From Micavibrio aeruginosavorus EPB (GTDB taxonomy: Bacteria; Pseudomonadota; Alphaproteobacteria; Micavibrionales; Micavibrionaceae): a DNA stretch of 64,000 nt. Position 1 is the first letter of the stretch; every line of letters starts with the position of its first letter. Shown one piece after another: positions 55,302-63,498 of the stretch. The DNA lies in assembly GCF_000348745.1 (NCBI RefSeq), contig NC_020812.1, positions 434,001 through 498,000 on the forward strand. Reading direction: 5' to 3'. The position numbers and the translations under genes are program-made. A model generated the notes under the pieces. The model was not told where the DNA came from, did no database searches, and saw nothing but the letters and a program-made list of their open reading frames with translations.

Positions 55302-55871
55302 ATGGCACGACGCCACACTCCATGGGGAAAGACACTGCGTTCCGGGGCCGCTCTGGTTTCGGCGGGCGCGTTGATGTCTGTTGGGGCGCTGGGGGTTGTG
55401 CGGGCGATGGCGGCCACGGTGACATTGCCCATTCTTGTGAATGTCATTAAATCCATCGAAGTGACCATCAATACATCGTTGAATTTTGGCACCGTTGCCA
55501 TCACCAACCCCGATGTTGTCGGGGCCGTGCGGCTGGACCCGTCGACCAGCCGGCTCAGTCTGGATGGGCGCGGCGGACTGGCGCTGGCGGGTGGAACGCC
55601 GAAGGCTGGCCGTATTCGCATCAGTGGTGCACCGTTTCCGGTGAATGTATCCTTGGCCGCCGACACCATGCAGATCAGCAACGGCGTTGATTTCATGACG
55701 GTCAGCAAATTTAATTTTATGACGGATCAGGCCGGCCCCCGCGTCACCATTACACCGGGCGGCGCGGGCAGTTCGGCTTTCCTCAATATCGGGGCCACGT
55801 TGACATCCCGCACGGGGCAGCCGACGGGAACCTATACCGGGGCCAATACGATCTATGCCAACTATCAATAA
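55302..55871 (+). CDS. DUF4402-family fibre subunit 2
   Basis: A 189-residue secreted protein with a signal peptide (basic MARRHTPWGKTLRS, hydrophobic SAGALMSVGALGVV, cut near AMA). The beta-rich mature part VTLPILVNVIKSIEVTINTS ... LNFGTVAITNPDVVG and the terminus GTYTGANTIYANYQ share the DUF4402 layout with subunit 1, but it has no cysteines and is clearly diverged. It follows subunit 1 by about 115 bases. It may be a minor or tip subunit. Which of the two is major cannot be told. Confidence 0.85.
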   Translation: MARRHTPWGKTLRSGAALVSAGALMSVGALGVVRAMAATVTLPILVNVIKSIEVTINTSLNFGTVAITNPDVVGAVRLDPSTSRLSLDGRGGLALAGGTPKAGRIRISGAPFPVNVSLAADTMQISNGVDFMTVSKFNFMTDQAGPRVTITPGGAGSSAFLNIGATLTSRTGQPTGTYTGANTIYANYQ

Positions 55872-56000
55872 CACGCTGTTTTACAGCGTGTTTTCATATC
55901 ACGGGACTGTGGCTGTCATTGAATTGCCTGATGAAGTGGGGCACAATGGCATGATTATAAAAACCATTTCACATTTTTGCGCGATCATAACGGATACGTC

Positions 56001-56867
56001 ATGTTGATGAATAAAAAACCCAAGGCATCATTCTCTCACAAATTTCTGGTGCGGGGTCTGTGTGTGACGGCGGCGGCGCTGGTCTTAACACTGGCTGCCA
56101 ATGATGCGCAGGCGATCCGCCTGACCATGAAACGTGTGATGTTCGAAGGATCACAACGCACGGCGGATTTGACCATCATCAACAACACAGCCGAAGAACA
56201 GGTTTACCGCTTAGGTTTCAAAACCATGCGAATGACGCAAAGCGATGGTCTGGAAACGCTGGAGGACGGTGTGCAGGATCCAGCGTTAAAAAGTGCGGAC
56301 AGCATGGTGCGCTTTTCCCCGCGCCGCGTAACGATTCCGGCGGGTGGGTCGCAACAGGTGCGCCTGATGTTGAACAAGCCGAAAGATATTGCGGATGGTG
56401 AATATCGGTCCCATTTCTGGATCAGACCCGAGGCGGAAACGGCAAAATTCGATCCCGCTCCGCAAGATAATACCAGCGCCGGCCCGAGTGTGCAGATTAA
56501 AATGCTGGCCGGTGTAACCTTGCCGGTTTTTGTGCGGGTGGGTCCCATGAATGTCTCCGCGACCATGACCAACACCAAGGCGACCCGGAATGGTGAGCGT
56601 ATCGCCGTGACCATGGATATCAATCGCGAGGGCAATCGCAGCCTGTATGGTGATGTTGAATTTTCCTGCAACGGTAAAACCCTGCATCAGGTGCGGGGTA
56701 TTGCAGTTTACACGGAATTGGCAACGCGGACAGTGCGCTTAAACATGCCCGTTCCGAAAGAGGGCTTTGGTGGTTGCGCGACGATGGATGTAATTTATCG
56801 CGCCGAAGCGGGGGATGCCCAGTACAAAGGCGGCGTGATTGCGCAGGCGCAAGTCGCCGTTCCTTAA
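56001..56867 (+). CDS. PapD-like periplasmic chaperone
   Basis: A 288-residue chaperone for fibre subunits. From the ATG at 56001 there is a signal peptide with core GLCVTAAALVLTLAANDAQA. The N-terminal immunoglobulin-like domain has IRLTMKRVMFEGSQRTADLT, a basic/hydrophobic DLTIINNTAEEQVYRLGF and the FSPRRVTIPAGGSQQVRLML segment of the edge strand that donates to subunits. The second domain ends near VIAQAQVAVP with two cysteines (FSCNGK and GGCATM) that may pair. It is longer than E. coli PapD by about 50 residues. It lies between the subunits and the usher. Confidence 0.9.
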   Translation: MLMNKKPKASFSHKFLVRGLCVTAAALVLTLAANDAQAIRLTMKRVMFEGSQRTADLTIINNTAEEQVYRLGFKTMRMTQSDGLETLEDGVQDPALKSADSMVRFSPRRVTIPAGGSQQVRLMLNKPKDIADGEYRSHFWIRPEAETAKFDPAPQDNTSAGPSVQIKMLAGVTLPVFVRVGPMNVSATMTNTKATRNGERIAVTMDINREGNRSLYGDVEFSCNGKTLHQVRGIAVYTELATRTVRLNMPVPKEGFGGCATMDVIYRAEAGDAQYKGGVIAQAQVAVP

Positions 56868-56918
56868 ATTCTCCGGCCGCTTGCGCGGCGCTGGGGCTGA
56901 AGCGTTTATTACCGAATA

Positions 56919-56948
56919 AAAACCCGCTCGATTCAGGCGGGTTTTTTC
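56919..56948 (+). terminator. Intrinsic terminator between chaperone and usher
   Basis: ACCCGC/GCGGGT stem with flanking A run at 56917-56922 and TTTTTTC after it. It lies inside the locus, so usher levels may be lower than those of subunits and chaperone. Confidence 0.7.
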
Positions 56949-57002
56949 TTGTCTACAACCTGCGTAAAAGGGCTTGCGTGCTTTGTGAAGCCTTTGAAAA
57001 TC

Positions 57003-59798
57003 ATGCTAGAATCGCAAATCGTTCCTGGTGTGTCCGGGGGCTTTCGTCGCCAGTCCGGCGGATTTTTATCACGCTCTGAATTTTTGAATTACGCCATTTT
57101 GTCCGGGTTAAAACGATCACAATTGTATTCCATTACACGTGCCCTGGTGTTCGGGGTTGCGCTCATGTCCTGTGCCATGGTCGTGGCGCGGAATGCTGGT
57201 GCACAGGATGATGGTTATTACATCGACGGGCCGGAGGAATTAATTTTTTCCGTTATGGTCCCGCCCTATGTTCTGTCGTCCGGCATCATCGCATATCAAA
57301 ACGATGTGCGGTTTTATCTGCCGGTTGTGACGTTGGCCAATCTTTTTGATTTTGGTGTCGAATCTGATCTGGGGCGCGGTGTTGTATCCGGCTGGGCGTT
57401 GGAAGAGGGGCGTACATTCAGCATTGATGTCGAACGTAAAACATTCGAAGTGGCTGGGAAACGTGAAACGCTCGGTGATCTCGATGTTTTGTCTGGTGAC
57501 GCAGTCGATTCCACGGATATGTACGTTGAAATTGGTGTGCTGAATAAAATCTGGCCGGTGGAATTGGGAATCAATATTTCCATGCTGGCGGTCGAGGTTT
57601 CATCGGATCAAAAACTACCCTTCATGCAGAAAATGGAGCGGCAGGATAAGCGCGAAATGCAATTGGAAATGCGCAAAACGCGTCTGGCCGCCAAACGATC
57701 GGATCTGCCTTTTGTGCCAACGCCCTATCGCGCATTCAGCCTGCCCTTTGTCGATCTGGACACCGAATGGGGCTATGATAGCGATGAAGATGATACGACG
57801 GGGACGTTGCGCCTGACCGGTGTGAATGATCTGGGGTATTTTCAGGCGGATTACACAACCACGCTCGGTTATAAAAACGGGGAACTGGAAGAGCCGGATA
57901 ATATCCGCCTGCGCTTTTCCCGCGAAGCGCAGGGCGAAGATTCTCTGTTCGCCGGGATTCGCCATGTTGAATGGGGCGATACGCGGGCCCGCCATTCGAC
58001 ATTGATTGAAAACGGAACATCCGGGCGGGGCGTGTATGTGACGTCAACGGATCGCGCCCGTGACGGTGAATACGACATCACGACGGTCGAGGGGATCGGC
58101 ACGCCGGGGTGGGAAGTGGAATTATACCGGAACGGTGAATTGCTGGATTTCCAAATTGTTGATGCGCGCGGCGAGTATCGCTTTGAAGATGTTCCATTGA
58201 ATTTCGGCAATAACCGCATTCGCTTGGTGTTTTATGGGCCGCAGGGACAAATTCGTGAGCGGATTGAAAATTATTCCTTTGGGTCCGGTATGGTTGAGCC
58301 GGGACAGTTTCAATACAGCCTGTCCGCCGTTGATGCGAACGAGGATTTGATCCGCCTGAGCGATGATAACGTGGATAATCCCGAGGGGGTCGCTTATAGC
58401 GGGCGGGCGTCTTACGGATTGACGCGGGGGCTGACCGTATTTGCCACCACATCGCAAACACCGACACGCGATGACGATACGCATAATTACGTGACGGGCG
58501 GCGCGGCCCTGTCCACGGCCCTCGGTCTGTTTCAGGCGGAGGGGTATAAGCAACTGGACGGGGGGCAGGCGATTGATTTGCGCTATAACACCGAATGGAA
58601 GGGCGTCAATGTGGCCCTGCGCACCGCTTTGTACAACGATTTTGAAAGTGCGGATGCGGGCTTTGGCGATGGAGCCTTGAAGCGTGATCATGAAGGGGAT
58701 TTATCCCGGAATTTTAAATTACCCTTTGGGCTGTTGACGTTGGGCCTGAATGCGCGGGAAGAAGAAAACAAAATTGGCGATACCCGTACATCATACCGGA
58801 CGCGACAAAGCCTGTCTTTTGCCGGTGTGCGTTTGGGGAACACAACGACAACGTCGTTGACGGATGGTAGCCATTCCACGTCGACGGGGCAGGTGAGTGT
58901 GAACGTGCGCCAACAACGCTGGCTTCTGCGATCGCAGTTAGATTACGATATTTTCCCGGAACGCGATATCACCAATGTTCAGAATGAATTGCGCTACAGC
59001 GAACCGGAAGGGTTTTTCGCGGCCCTAAACCTCAATCACAATTTTGTGGAATCGCAATCATCCGTCGGGGTTCAACTGGGCTATGACTTTGAAAAATTCC
59101 TGGGCAGCGTGGAGAGCCGATGGCAACAGGATGAAGGGTTCAGCGTCCTGATGCGGGCGTCAACGGCCCTGGCCCCGTTGGGGCCGAACGGCAATTACAC
59201 GATGACGTCGGACCGCCAATCTGCGGTGGCCCCGGTGCGCGGGCGCGTGTTCCTGGATCAGGACGGCGACGGCTTGTTTGATGAGGGTGAGCAACCGTTG
59301 CAACATGCCCAGATTATGGTGGGCAGTTACAACGGGGCCAATGAAACCGATGAATACGGGCAAACGATTAATTATGGCACGGCCTATCGCCTCAGCAATG
59401 TGATGCTGGATGATGGCAGTCTGGAGGATCCCTATTATCGCTCGGGCAGTGAGGGGTTCAGTGTATTCCTGCGCCCCGGTGTGGTGCCGTCCTTTGATTT
59501 TCCGGTTGTTGTGACAGGTGCCATCGACGGTATGGTCGCACGGCCTGATGGCACCCCGGTGCAGGGCATGCGGCTGGAGCTGGTCAACAAGGACGGCGGT
59601 GTCGTCATGACGACGGACAGTGCCTATGATGGGTATTACACCTTTGAATTTGTCGCCCCCGGCACCTATACCGTGCGGGCGGATCCGGCCTATGGCGTCG
59701 ACGTGCCGCCCCAGACCGTCACCGTTGAGGGCGATGATTTGTTCCCCGGCGGTATTGACCTGCAACTGATCACGCCCGCGGCGGGCGGGGCGGATTAG
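57003..59798 (+). CDS. Outer-membrane usher with added C-terminal beta domains
   Basis: A 931-residue beta-rich protein (start at 57003; the frame is open a little further upstream but into the terminator). A signal-peptide-like segment (ALVFGVALMSCAMVVARNAG) lies at residues 47-66, after an unusually long polar leader. Following it are an N-terminal periplasmic part, then usher-like repeats: GWEVELYRNGELLDFQIVDA, FEDVPLNFGNNRIRLVFYGP and QFQYSLSAVDANEDL, which match usher plug and barrel segments. The C-terminus adds RGRVFLDQDGDGLFDEGEQP, an SdrD-B-like unit, and a carboxypeptidase-regulatory-like domain (GAIDGMVARPDGTPVQGMRL). The family is inferred from context plus these motifs. Confidence 0.85.
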   Translation: MLESQIVPGVSGGFRRQSGGFLSRSEFLNYAILSGLKRSQLYSITRALVFGVALMSCAMVVARNAGAQDDGYYIDGPEELIFSVMVPPYVLSSGIIAYQNDVRFYLPVVTLANLFDFGVESDLGRGVVSGWALEEGRTFSIDVERKTFEVAGKRETLGDLDVLSGDAVDSTDMYVEIGVLNKIWPVELGINISMLAVEVSSDQKLPFMQKMERQDKREMQLEMRKTRLAAKRSDLPFVPTPYRAFSLPFVDLDTEWGYDSDEDDTTGTLRLTGVNDLGYFQADYTTTLGYKNGELEEPDNIRLRFSREAQGEDSLFAGIRHVEWGDTRARHSTLIENGTSGRGVYVTSTDRARDGEYDITTVEGIGTPGWEVELYRNGELLDFQIVDARGEYRFEDVPLNFGNNRIRLVFYGPQGQIRERIENYSFGSGMVEPGQFQYSLSAVDANEDLIRLSDDNVDNPEGVAYSGRASYGLTRGLTVFATTSQTPTRDDDTHNYVTGGAALSTALGLFQAEGYKQLDGGQAIDLRYNTEWKGVNVALRTALYNDFESADAGFGDGALKRDHEGDLSRNFKLPFGLLTLGLNAREEENKIGDTRTSYRTRQSLSFAGVRLGNTTTTSLTDGSHSTSTGQVSVNVRQQRWLLRSQLDYDIFPERDITNVQNELRYSEPEGFFAALNLNHNFVESQSSVGVQLGYDFEKFLGSVESRWQQDEGFSVLMRASTALAPLGPNGNYTMTSDRQSAVAPVRGRVFLDQDGDGLFDEGEQPLQHAQIMVGSYNGANETDEYGQTINYGTAYRLSNVMLDDGSLEDPYYRSGSEGFSVFLRPGVVPSFDFPVVVTGAIDGMVARPDGTPVQGMRLELVNKDGGVVMTTDSAYDGYYTFEFVAPGTYTVRADPAYGVDVPPQTVTVEGDDLFPGGIDLQLITPAAGGAD

Positions 59799-59922
59799 CT
59801 CGATATTAAGGGTCGGGCGACAGTGTGTGTGTTGCATTTTGCAAACAGAGCGATTGCAATTTCGAGTGTCTGCGTTACCATGGTTGAAATTATAAGTAAT
59901 TTCTTTTTTGGTTTTTGAAGTC

Positions 59923-60510
59923 ATGCAGAATATGGATTTACAACCCGGGCGCGCGGCGACCTATACCCTCAGGGATTTCTCTGTCCTTGTCGTGGAAGAT
60001 TATGATTTCATGCAGGGCTTGATCAGTTCGATGCTCAAGGCCTTCGGCGTGGGCAATATCACGGTGTGCGACAATGCCCGTGAAGCTCAAACCATGTTGA
60101 ACATGTCGTGTGTGTCCGGCGGGGCCGTTCGCCCGATTGATATGGTTCTGACCGACTGGATGATGCCGGGCGGATCGGGGCGTGATCTGATCAAATGGAT
60201 GCGCGATCACAAAAACGAACATATCAAATTTATGCCTGTTATTCTGGTCTCGGCCTTTACCAGCGAAGAAACGATTTTTGCCGCCCGCGACATGGGGGCC
60301 AATGAAATTTTGGTCAAACCGCTGTCGGGTGAAAAACTGGCCAATCGTTTACTGGGAATCATTGACCATCCGCGCCCGTTTGTAAAAGCACCCAGCTATT
60401 TCGGGCCAGATCGCAGGCGGCGGATCAAGGACATTCGGGGAAAATGCCGCCGTGTTTTGACGGCGGAAAAAATGGTAACCCATGTTGAATCGGTACAGAG
60501 TGCATCATGA
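59923..60510 (+). CDS. Receiver-domain response regulator with basic C-terminal tail
   Basis: A 195-residue response regulator. The start at 59923 is preceded by GAAG at suitable spacing. The receiver domain has FSVLVVEDYDFMQGLI, the phosphoacceptor D78 in MVLTDWMMPGGSG, a Ser switch in LVSAFTSEE and the conserved Lys in ILVKPLSGE. After it comes no known output domain but a basic stretch FGPDRRRRIKDIRGKCRR. Its end overlaps the next gene by 4 bases. No kinase gene is nearby. It may work with the downstream protein. DNA binding is not excluded because of the basic tail. Confidence 0.9.
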   Translation: MQNMDLQPGRAATYTLRDFSVLVVEDYDFMQGLISSMLKAFGVGNITVCDNAREAQTMLNMSCVSGGAVRPIDMVLTDWMMPGGSGRDLIKWMRDHKNEHIKFMPVILVSAFTSEETIFAARDMGANEILVKPLSGEKLANRLLGIIDHPRPFVKAPSYFGPDRRRRIKDIRGKCRRVLTAEKMVTHVESVQSAS

Positions 60511-61007
60511 GCGACGACACACCAAAGATTGAAATTTACAAGCGCGCCAACAAATTGAAGGTCAAGGCGGGCGGTGACCCAAAGGGCGGTCCGGGGCGGT
60601 TTGATGCAACGGCGGTCAATCGCGCCAATATTGTCATTCAAAAGATGTCCGATATGTACCCCAACGAAATTAAGAAGTCGTTGGAGGAACTGGATCGTCT
60701 GTGGAGTGAAACGAAACAGATGGACAGCAACGCGCGTGCGGATCATGCCGCGCTGATGTCGAACACGGCGAACAAGATTAAGGATCTGGCCGGAACATTC
60801 GGGTATGAGCTGATGTCCTATTTCGGCACATCCTTGCGGGATTATATTCTGGACACCGATCTCAGCCAGCCGGAACAGGCCACAATTGTCCAAGCGCATG
60901 TTGATGTGATGCAGGTGGCCTACCGCGAAAACCTCAAAGGGATGAAGCACCCGTTGGCGGACGAATTAAAGCGCGTCGTGGCCGAGGCAATTGCGAAGTA
61001 TAGCTGA
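60507..61007 (+). CDS. Unknown helical partner of the response regulator
   Basis: A 166-residue soluble protein starting in an ATGA overlap with the receiver gene, so the two are made together. The N-terminus has a basic, Gly-rich segment (YKRANKLKVKAGGDPKGGPG). The rest appears all-helical: a charged helix with ANIVIQKMSDMYPNEIKKSL and a C-terminal pair with QATIVQAHVDVMQVAYRENL. It has no His in an HPt-like position that I can confirm, no cysteine, and no known domain. A role as a phosphotransfer or scaffold protein for the regulator is possible. Confidence 0.8.
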   Translation: MSDDTPKIEIYKRANKLKVKAGGDPKGGPGRFDATAVNRANIVIQKMSDMYPNEIKKSLEELDRLWSETKQMDSNARADHAALMSNTANKIKDLAGTFGYELMSYFGTSLRDYILDTDLSQPEQATIVQAHVDVMQVAYRENLKGMKHPLADELKRVVAEAIAKYS

Positions 61008-61143
61008 GCCTCCCTTGATTTAATGCGAATGAAATCAATATATTACCCGGTAGGTCCCTCAACATAAGCCGGGCGCGATAAAAAAGTTCACTTTTTTATC
61101 GAAAATGGCTATGGTGCGGGCCTGATTTTAAAGGGTTTTTGTC

Positions 61144-61533
61144 ATGGATCTGTTCCACCGCCTTGTCCATTGGGTCGTTCTGTTCACCTTCGTTGGGCAC
61201 ATTTTCTGTTGTGGCCTGCCGCTGGCGGTCAGTTTCCTGTCCGTTATTGTCGGGCTGGGCTTGCTGTCGGGCGTGTTGCCGGCGTTGGACCATGTTCACC
61301 ATGTTGTTCACGGGTATGAAACCGGACTTGTGATTTTCTCAGGTGTGATGCTGACGTTGGGGTGGGTGGCACAATGGGCCAGCACCCGATTTGATTGCCA
61401 TGACACCGGATGTGAACACCCGCCGTGCGACACGAAAAAAATCCGTAATGCGCGTATCTTGGGCGTGGCAACGGCGTTGTTTATGTTCAACCTGATTGTG
61501 CTTCTGGTTGCAAATCACGCGGCCGTGCACTAA
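61144..61533 (+). CDS. Small membrane protein with Cys/His motifs (MerC-like)
   Basis: A 129-residue protein with four hydrophobic helices. The first ends in VGHIFCCGLPLAVSFL, where the Cys pair next to Pro recalls MerC-like mercury or metal transport proteins. The central loop DHVHHVVHGYE adds several His, and the loop between helices three and four is FDCHDTGCEHPPCDTKK, with the spacing Cys-His-x3-Cys-x-His-x2-Cys, suggesting metal binding. It is alone in its operon. The family assignment is only weak; I would call it a metal-related membrane protein at most. Confidence 0.75.
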   Translation: MDLFHRLVHWVVLFTFVGHIFCCGLPLAVSFLSVIVGLGLLSGVLPALDHVHHVVHGYETGLVIFSGVMLTLGWVAQWASTRFDCHDTGCEHPPCDTKKIRNARILGVATALFMFNLIVLLVANHAAVH

Positions 61534-61611
61534 ATCCCCTTTTCCTGCTGCCGCCTGTGCGGTAATTTGGTTCGCGATTACAATGGCTGTTCAAAACGGT
61601 TGGGGCGAACC

Positions 61612-62553
61612 ATGCAAACCATTCCTGCGAATCTGCGTATATTCCTGTCCTGGGTCACGTGGCCGTTTTTAATGGTGACGTGTATTGCCGCGACGGCGTA
61701 TGGGTTTGCCATTGATCGCCCTGCGCTGGTCTTCACCATTGCGTATTTTACCATGGCGGCGATCCTTCTGGTTCTGGAACGGGTCATGCCGCATGAACGC
61801 GAATGGAACGAAAATGATGGCCAGACCTTCGCCAATATTGCCCACACGCTGGTGACCAAGGGAACGGTGCAGAGCTGCATCGTCTTTGCATCGGTTATTG
61901 GTATCACCAATTACATCACGCCGATGGCGGAACCGGGGCACGGAATCTGGCCGCGGGACTGGCCAATGTGGGGCCAAATTCTGATGGGCATTGTGGCGGC
62001 GGAATTTGGTTTGTATTGGGGGCACCACATCGCGCACAAATGGCGCCCGATGTGGCGTTTCCACGCCATTCACCACAGCGTCACACGGTTGTGGATCGTC
62101 AATACCGGGCGGTTCCATTTTATCGATTCATTCAAAAGCGTTGTTCTGGGGCTTGGTATTCTCACCCTTCTGGGCGCGCCGTTGGAGGTGATGTCGTGGG
62201 TGTCGGCCATCACCGCGTATTGCGGCATGCTGACCCATTGTAATGTTGAAATGCGCTTCGGGTTTTTATCCTATCTTTTCAATACGCCGGAATTGCACCG
62301 CTGGCACCACAGCAAGGATCTGCGCGAAGGGGATAAAAATTTCGGTGAAAATATCATGCTGTGGGATTGGGTTTTCGGGACATGGTTCAACGAAGATCGT
62401 CGCCCGCCCGTCAATATTGGGATCAAGGAAACAATGCCGCCGGGATTTGTGCAGCAACTGGTCTGGCCGTTCGTGCATCGTTATCCGCCGAAAACGCCCG
62501 CGCAACAATCAGCGCAACAGCCTGTACAGAGCGTTCCGGACGCGGCGGAATAG
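61612..62553 (+). CDS. Sterol desaturase/fatty acid hydroxylase family membrane protein
   Basis: A 313-residue diiron membrane enzyme of the FA_hydroxylase superfamily. The eight-histidine pattern is complete: GHHIAHKW (HxxxH), FHAIHHSVTRLW (HxxHH) and ELHRWHHSK (HxxHH), plus THCN earlier. Four or more hydrophobic segments precede and surround them. Such enzymes hydroxylate or desaturate lipids using oxygen. The lipid substrate is unknown. The start ATG at 61612 follows GGGGCGA. The last 25 residues are a Gln/Pro-rich tail. Confidence 0.93.
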   Translation: MQTIPANLRIFLSWVTWPFLMVTCIAATAYGFAIDRPALVFTIAYFTMAAILLVLERVMPHEREWNENDGQTFANIAHTLVTKGTVQSCIVFASVIGITNYITPMAEPGHGIWPRDWPMWGQILMGIVAAEFGLYWGHHIAHKWRPMWRFHAIHHSVTRLWIVNTGRFHFIDSFKSVVLGLGILTLLGAPLEVMSWVSAITAYCGMLTHCNVEMRFGFLSYLFNTPELHRWHHSKDLREGDKNFGENIMLWDWVFGTWFNEDRRPPVNIGIKETMPPGFVQQLVWPFVHRYPPKTPAQQSAQQPVQSVPDAAE

Positions 62554-62677
62554 GTTCATTTTCATATCTTCAGCTTTTTTTAACGCGCGCCCAGCACAAT
62601 GAAGGCCAATGGGGCAAAAAGCCCCCTGCGGCGCAAACCGCAACGGGTGTTAAAAGTTACAAAAGGCGGGGTCTGCA

Positions 62678-62965
62678 ATGTTCCAAAAATGCGATTTCCT
62701 GTTGGGTGAAGGCGATAGTATCGTGGTGGTTATTCCCGCGCGATTGCCCCATGCCGAAACCTATACATTATCGGTCAGTGACAGGGATATTCGGTTCCGC
62801 GCCGGCTATGACGACATTGCCGAAATGCCAATTCAGGGCGCGGAAATTTTCCGCCGCTTGATGAATTACACGCAGGTGGGCGTGGTTGAATATCCGCCCA
62901 ATGCCGAAAGTTTCCCCAAAACCATCACAAACGTTGCCTATATTGAATTACGGAGAGCCGCATGA
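62678..62965 (+). CDS. Small unknown protein, first gene of a pair
   Basis: A 95-residue soluble protein with beta character (DSIVVVIPARLPHAETYTLS followed by VSDRDIRFRAGYDDI). The stop overlaps the next start in ATGA, so the two are coupled. No family is recognised. It follows the hydroxylase by about 125 bases without a clear terminator. Confidence 0.7.
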   Translation: MFQKCDFLLGEGDSIVVVIPARLPHAETYTLSVSDRDIRFRAGYDDIAEMPIQGAEIFRRLMNYTQVGVVEYPPNAESFPKTITNVAYIELRRAA

Positions 62966-63270
62966 GTTTCGAAGCCCATATTGGAGATTCTCTGAGCGAT
63001 CTTGGCGCATTCACGGCGATCAGTTCCGATGGCGGTGCGCCGTCCATGGCCACGCTGGGGGCGATGGTGAATGCGGGGCTGGATGTATCCGTTGATCCGT
63101 CCATGGGGCGGGGGTTGAGTGCGCAATTCGGCATGGCCCATGGCGGCCTGGCCATGGGGGCAGGAGGTGCCTTGCATTTAGCGGGCACGGCCCCGGCCCC
63201 AGCCCCGGCCCAGGTTGCGGGCCCGTCGGCACCAACGCAGGCGAATCGTCAGCCGACTTTGGGGCGTTAG
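62962..63270 (+). CDS. Small unknown Gly/Ala-rich protein, second gene of a pair
   Basis: A 102-residue protein rich in Gly, Ala, Met and Pro, without cysteine. It has a mildly hydrophobic middle (GLDVSVDPSMGRGLSAQFGM, then AHGGLAMGAGGALHLAG) and a Pro/Ala tail. There is no signal peptide. Its start overlaps the previous stop by 4 bases. It ends 30 bases before a terminator. The function is unknown. Confidence 0.68.
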   Translation: MSFEAHIGDSLSDLGAFTAISSDGGAPSMATLGAMVNAGLDVSVDPSMGRGLSAQFGMAHGGLAMGAGGALHLAGTAPAPAPAQVAGPSAPTQANRQPTLGR

Positions 63271-63299
63271 GGGCCTTGAAGGACCATCTTTTTCGATAA

Positions 63300-63327
63300 A
63301 ACGGGCCCTATGGGGCCTGTTTTTTTC
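63300..63327 (+). terminator. Intrinsic terminator after the small gene pair
   Basis: AACGGGCCC at 63300-63308 pairs with GGGCCTGTT at 63313-63321 (one G-U), followed by TTTTTTCT. Confidence 0.8.
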
Positions 63328-63498
63328 TGAAGTTCTGCGATTTTTGAAATCTTTGGTCCTTTTTCCCGCACATTTCAGAAAAATCTCGCCATTTGGGCGG
63401 TCTTGGGGCATATCTGCATACATTCGCGTGTTTATTTTTGTTCGATTTTAAGGGGCGGCCGAGACCAGCAGGATTGCGGGGTTGGGCCGGATTGAGCC

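Noticed and set aside
57003-59798. The usher-like gene as a TonB receptor or autotransporter
   Set aside because: There is no TonB box, plug or passenger/barrel order; repeated usher-type segments and the chaperone and subunit neighbours fit better.
62361-62861. A 166-codon frame overlapping the end of the hydroxylase gene
   Set aside because: It is the shifted frame of the hydroxylase and then of the next small gene. The in-frame hydroxylase has all histidine motifs.
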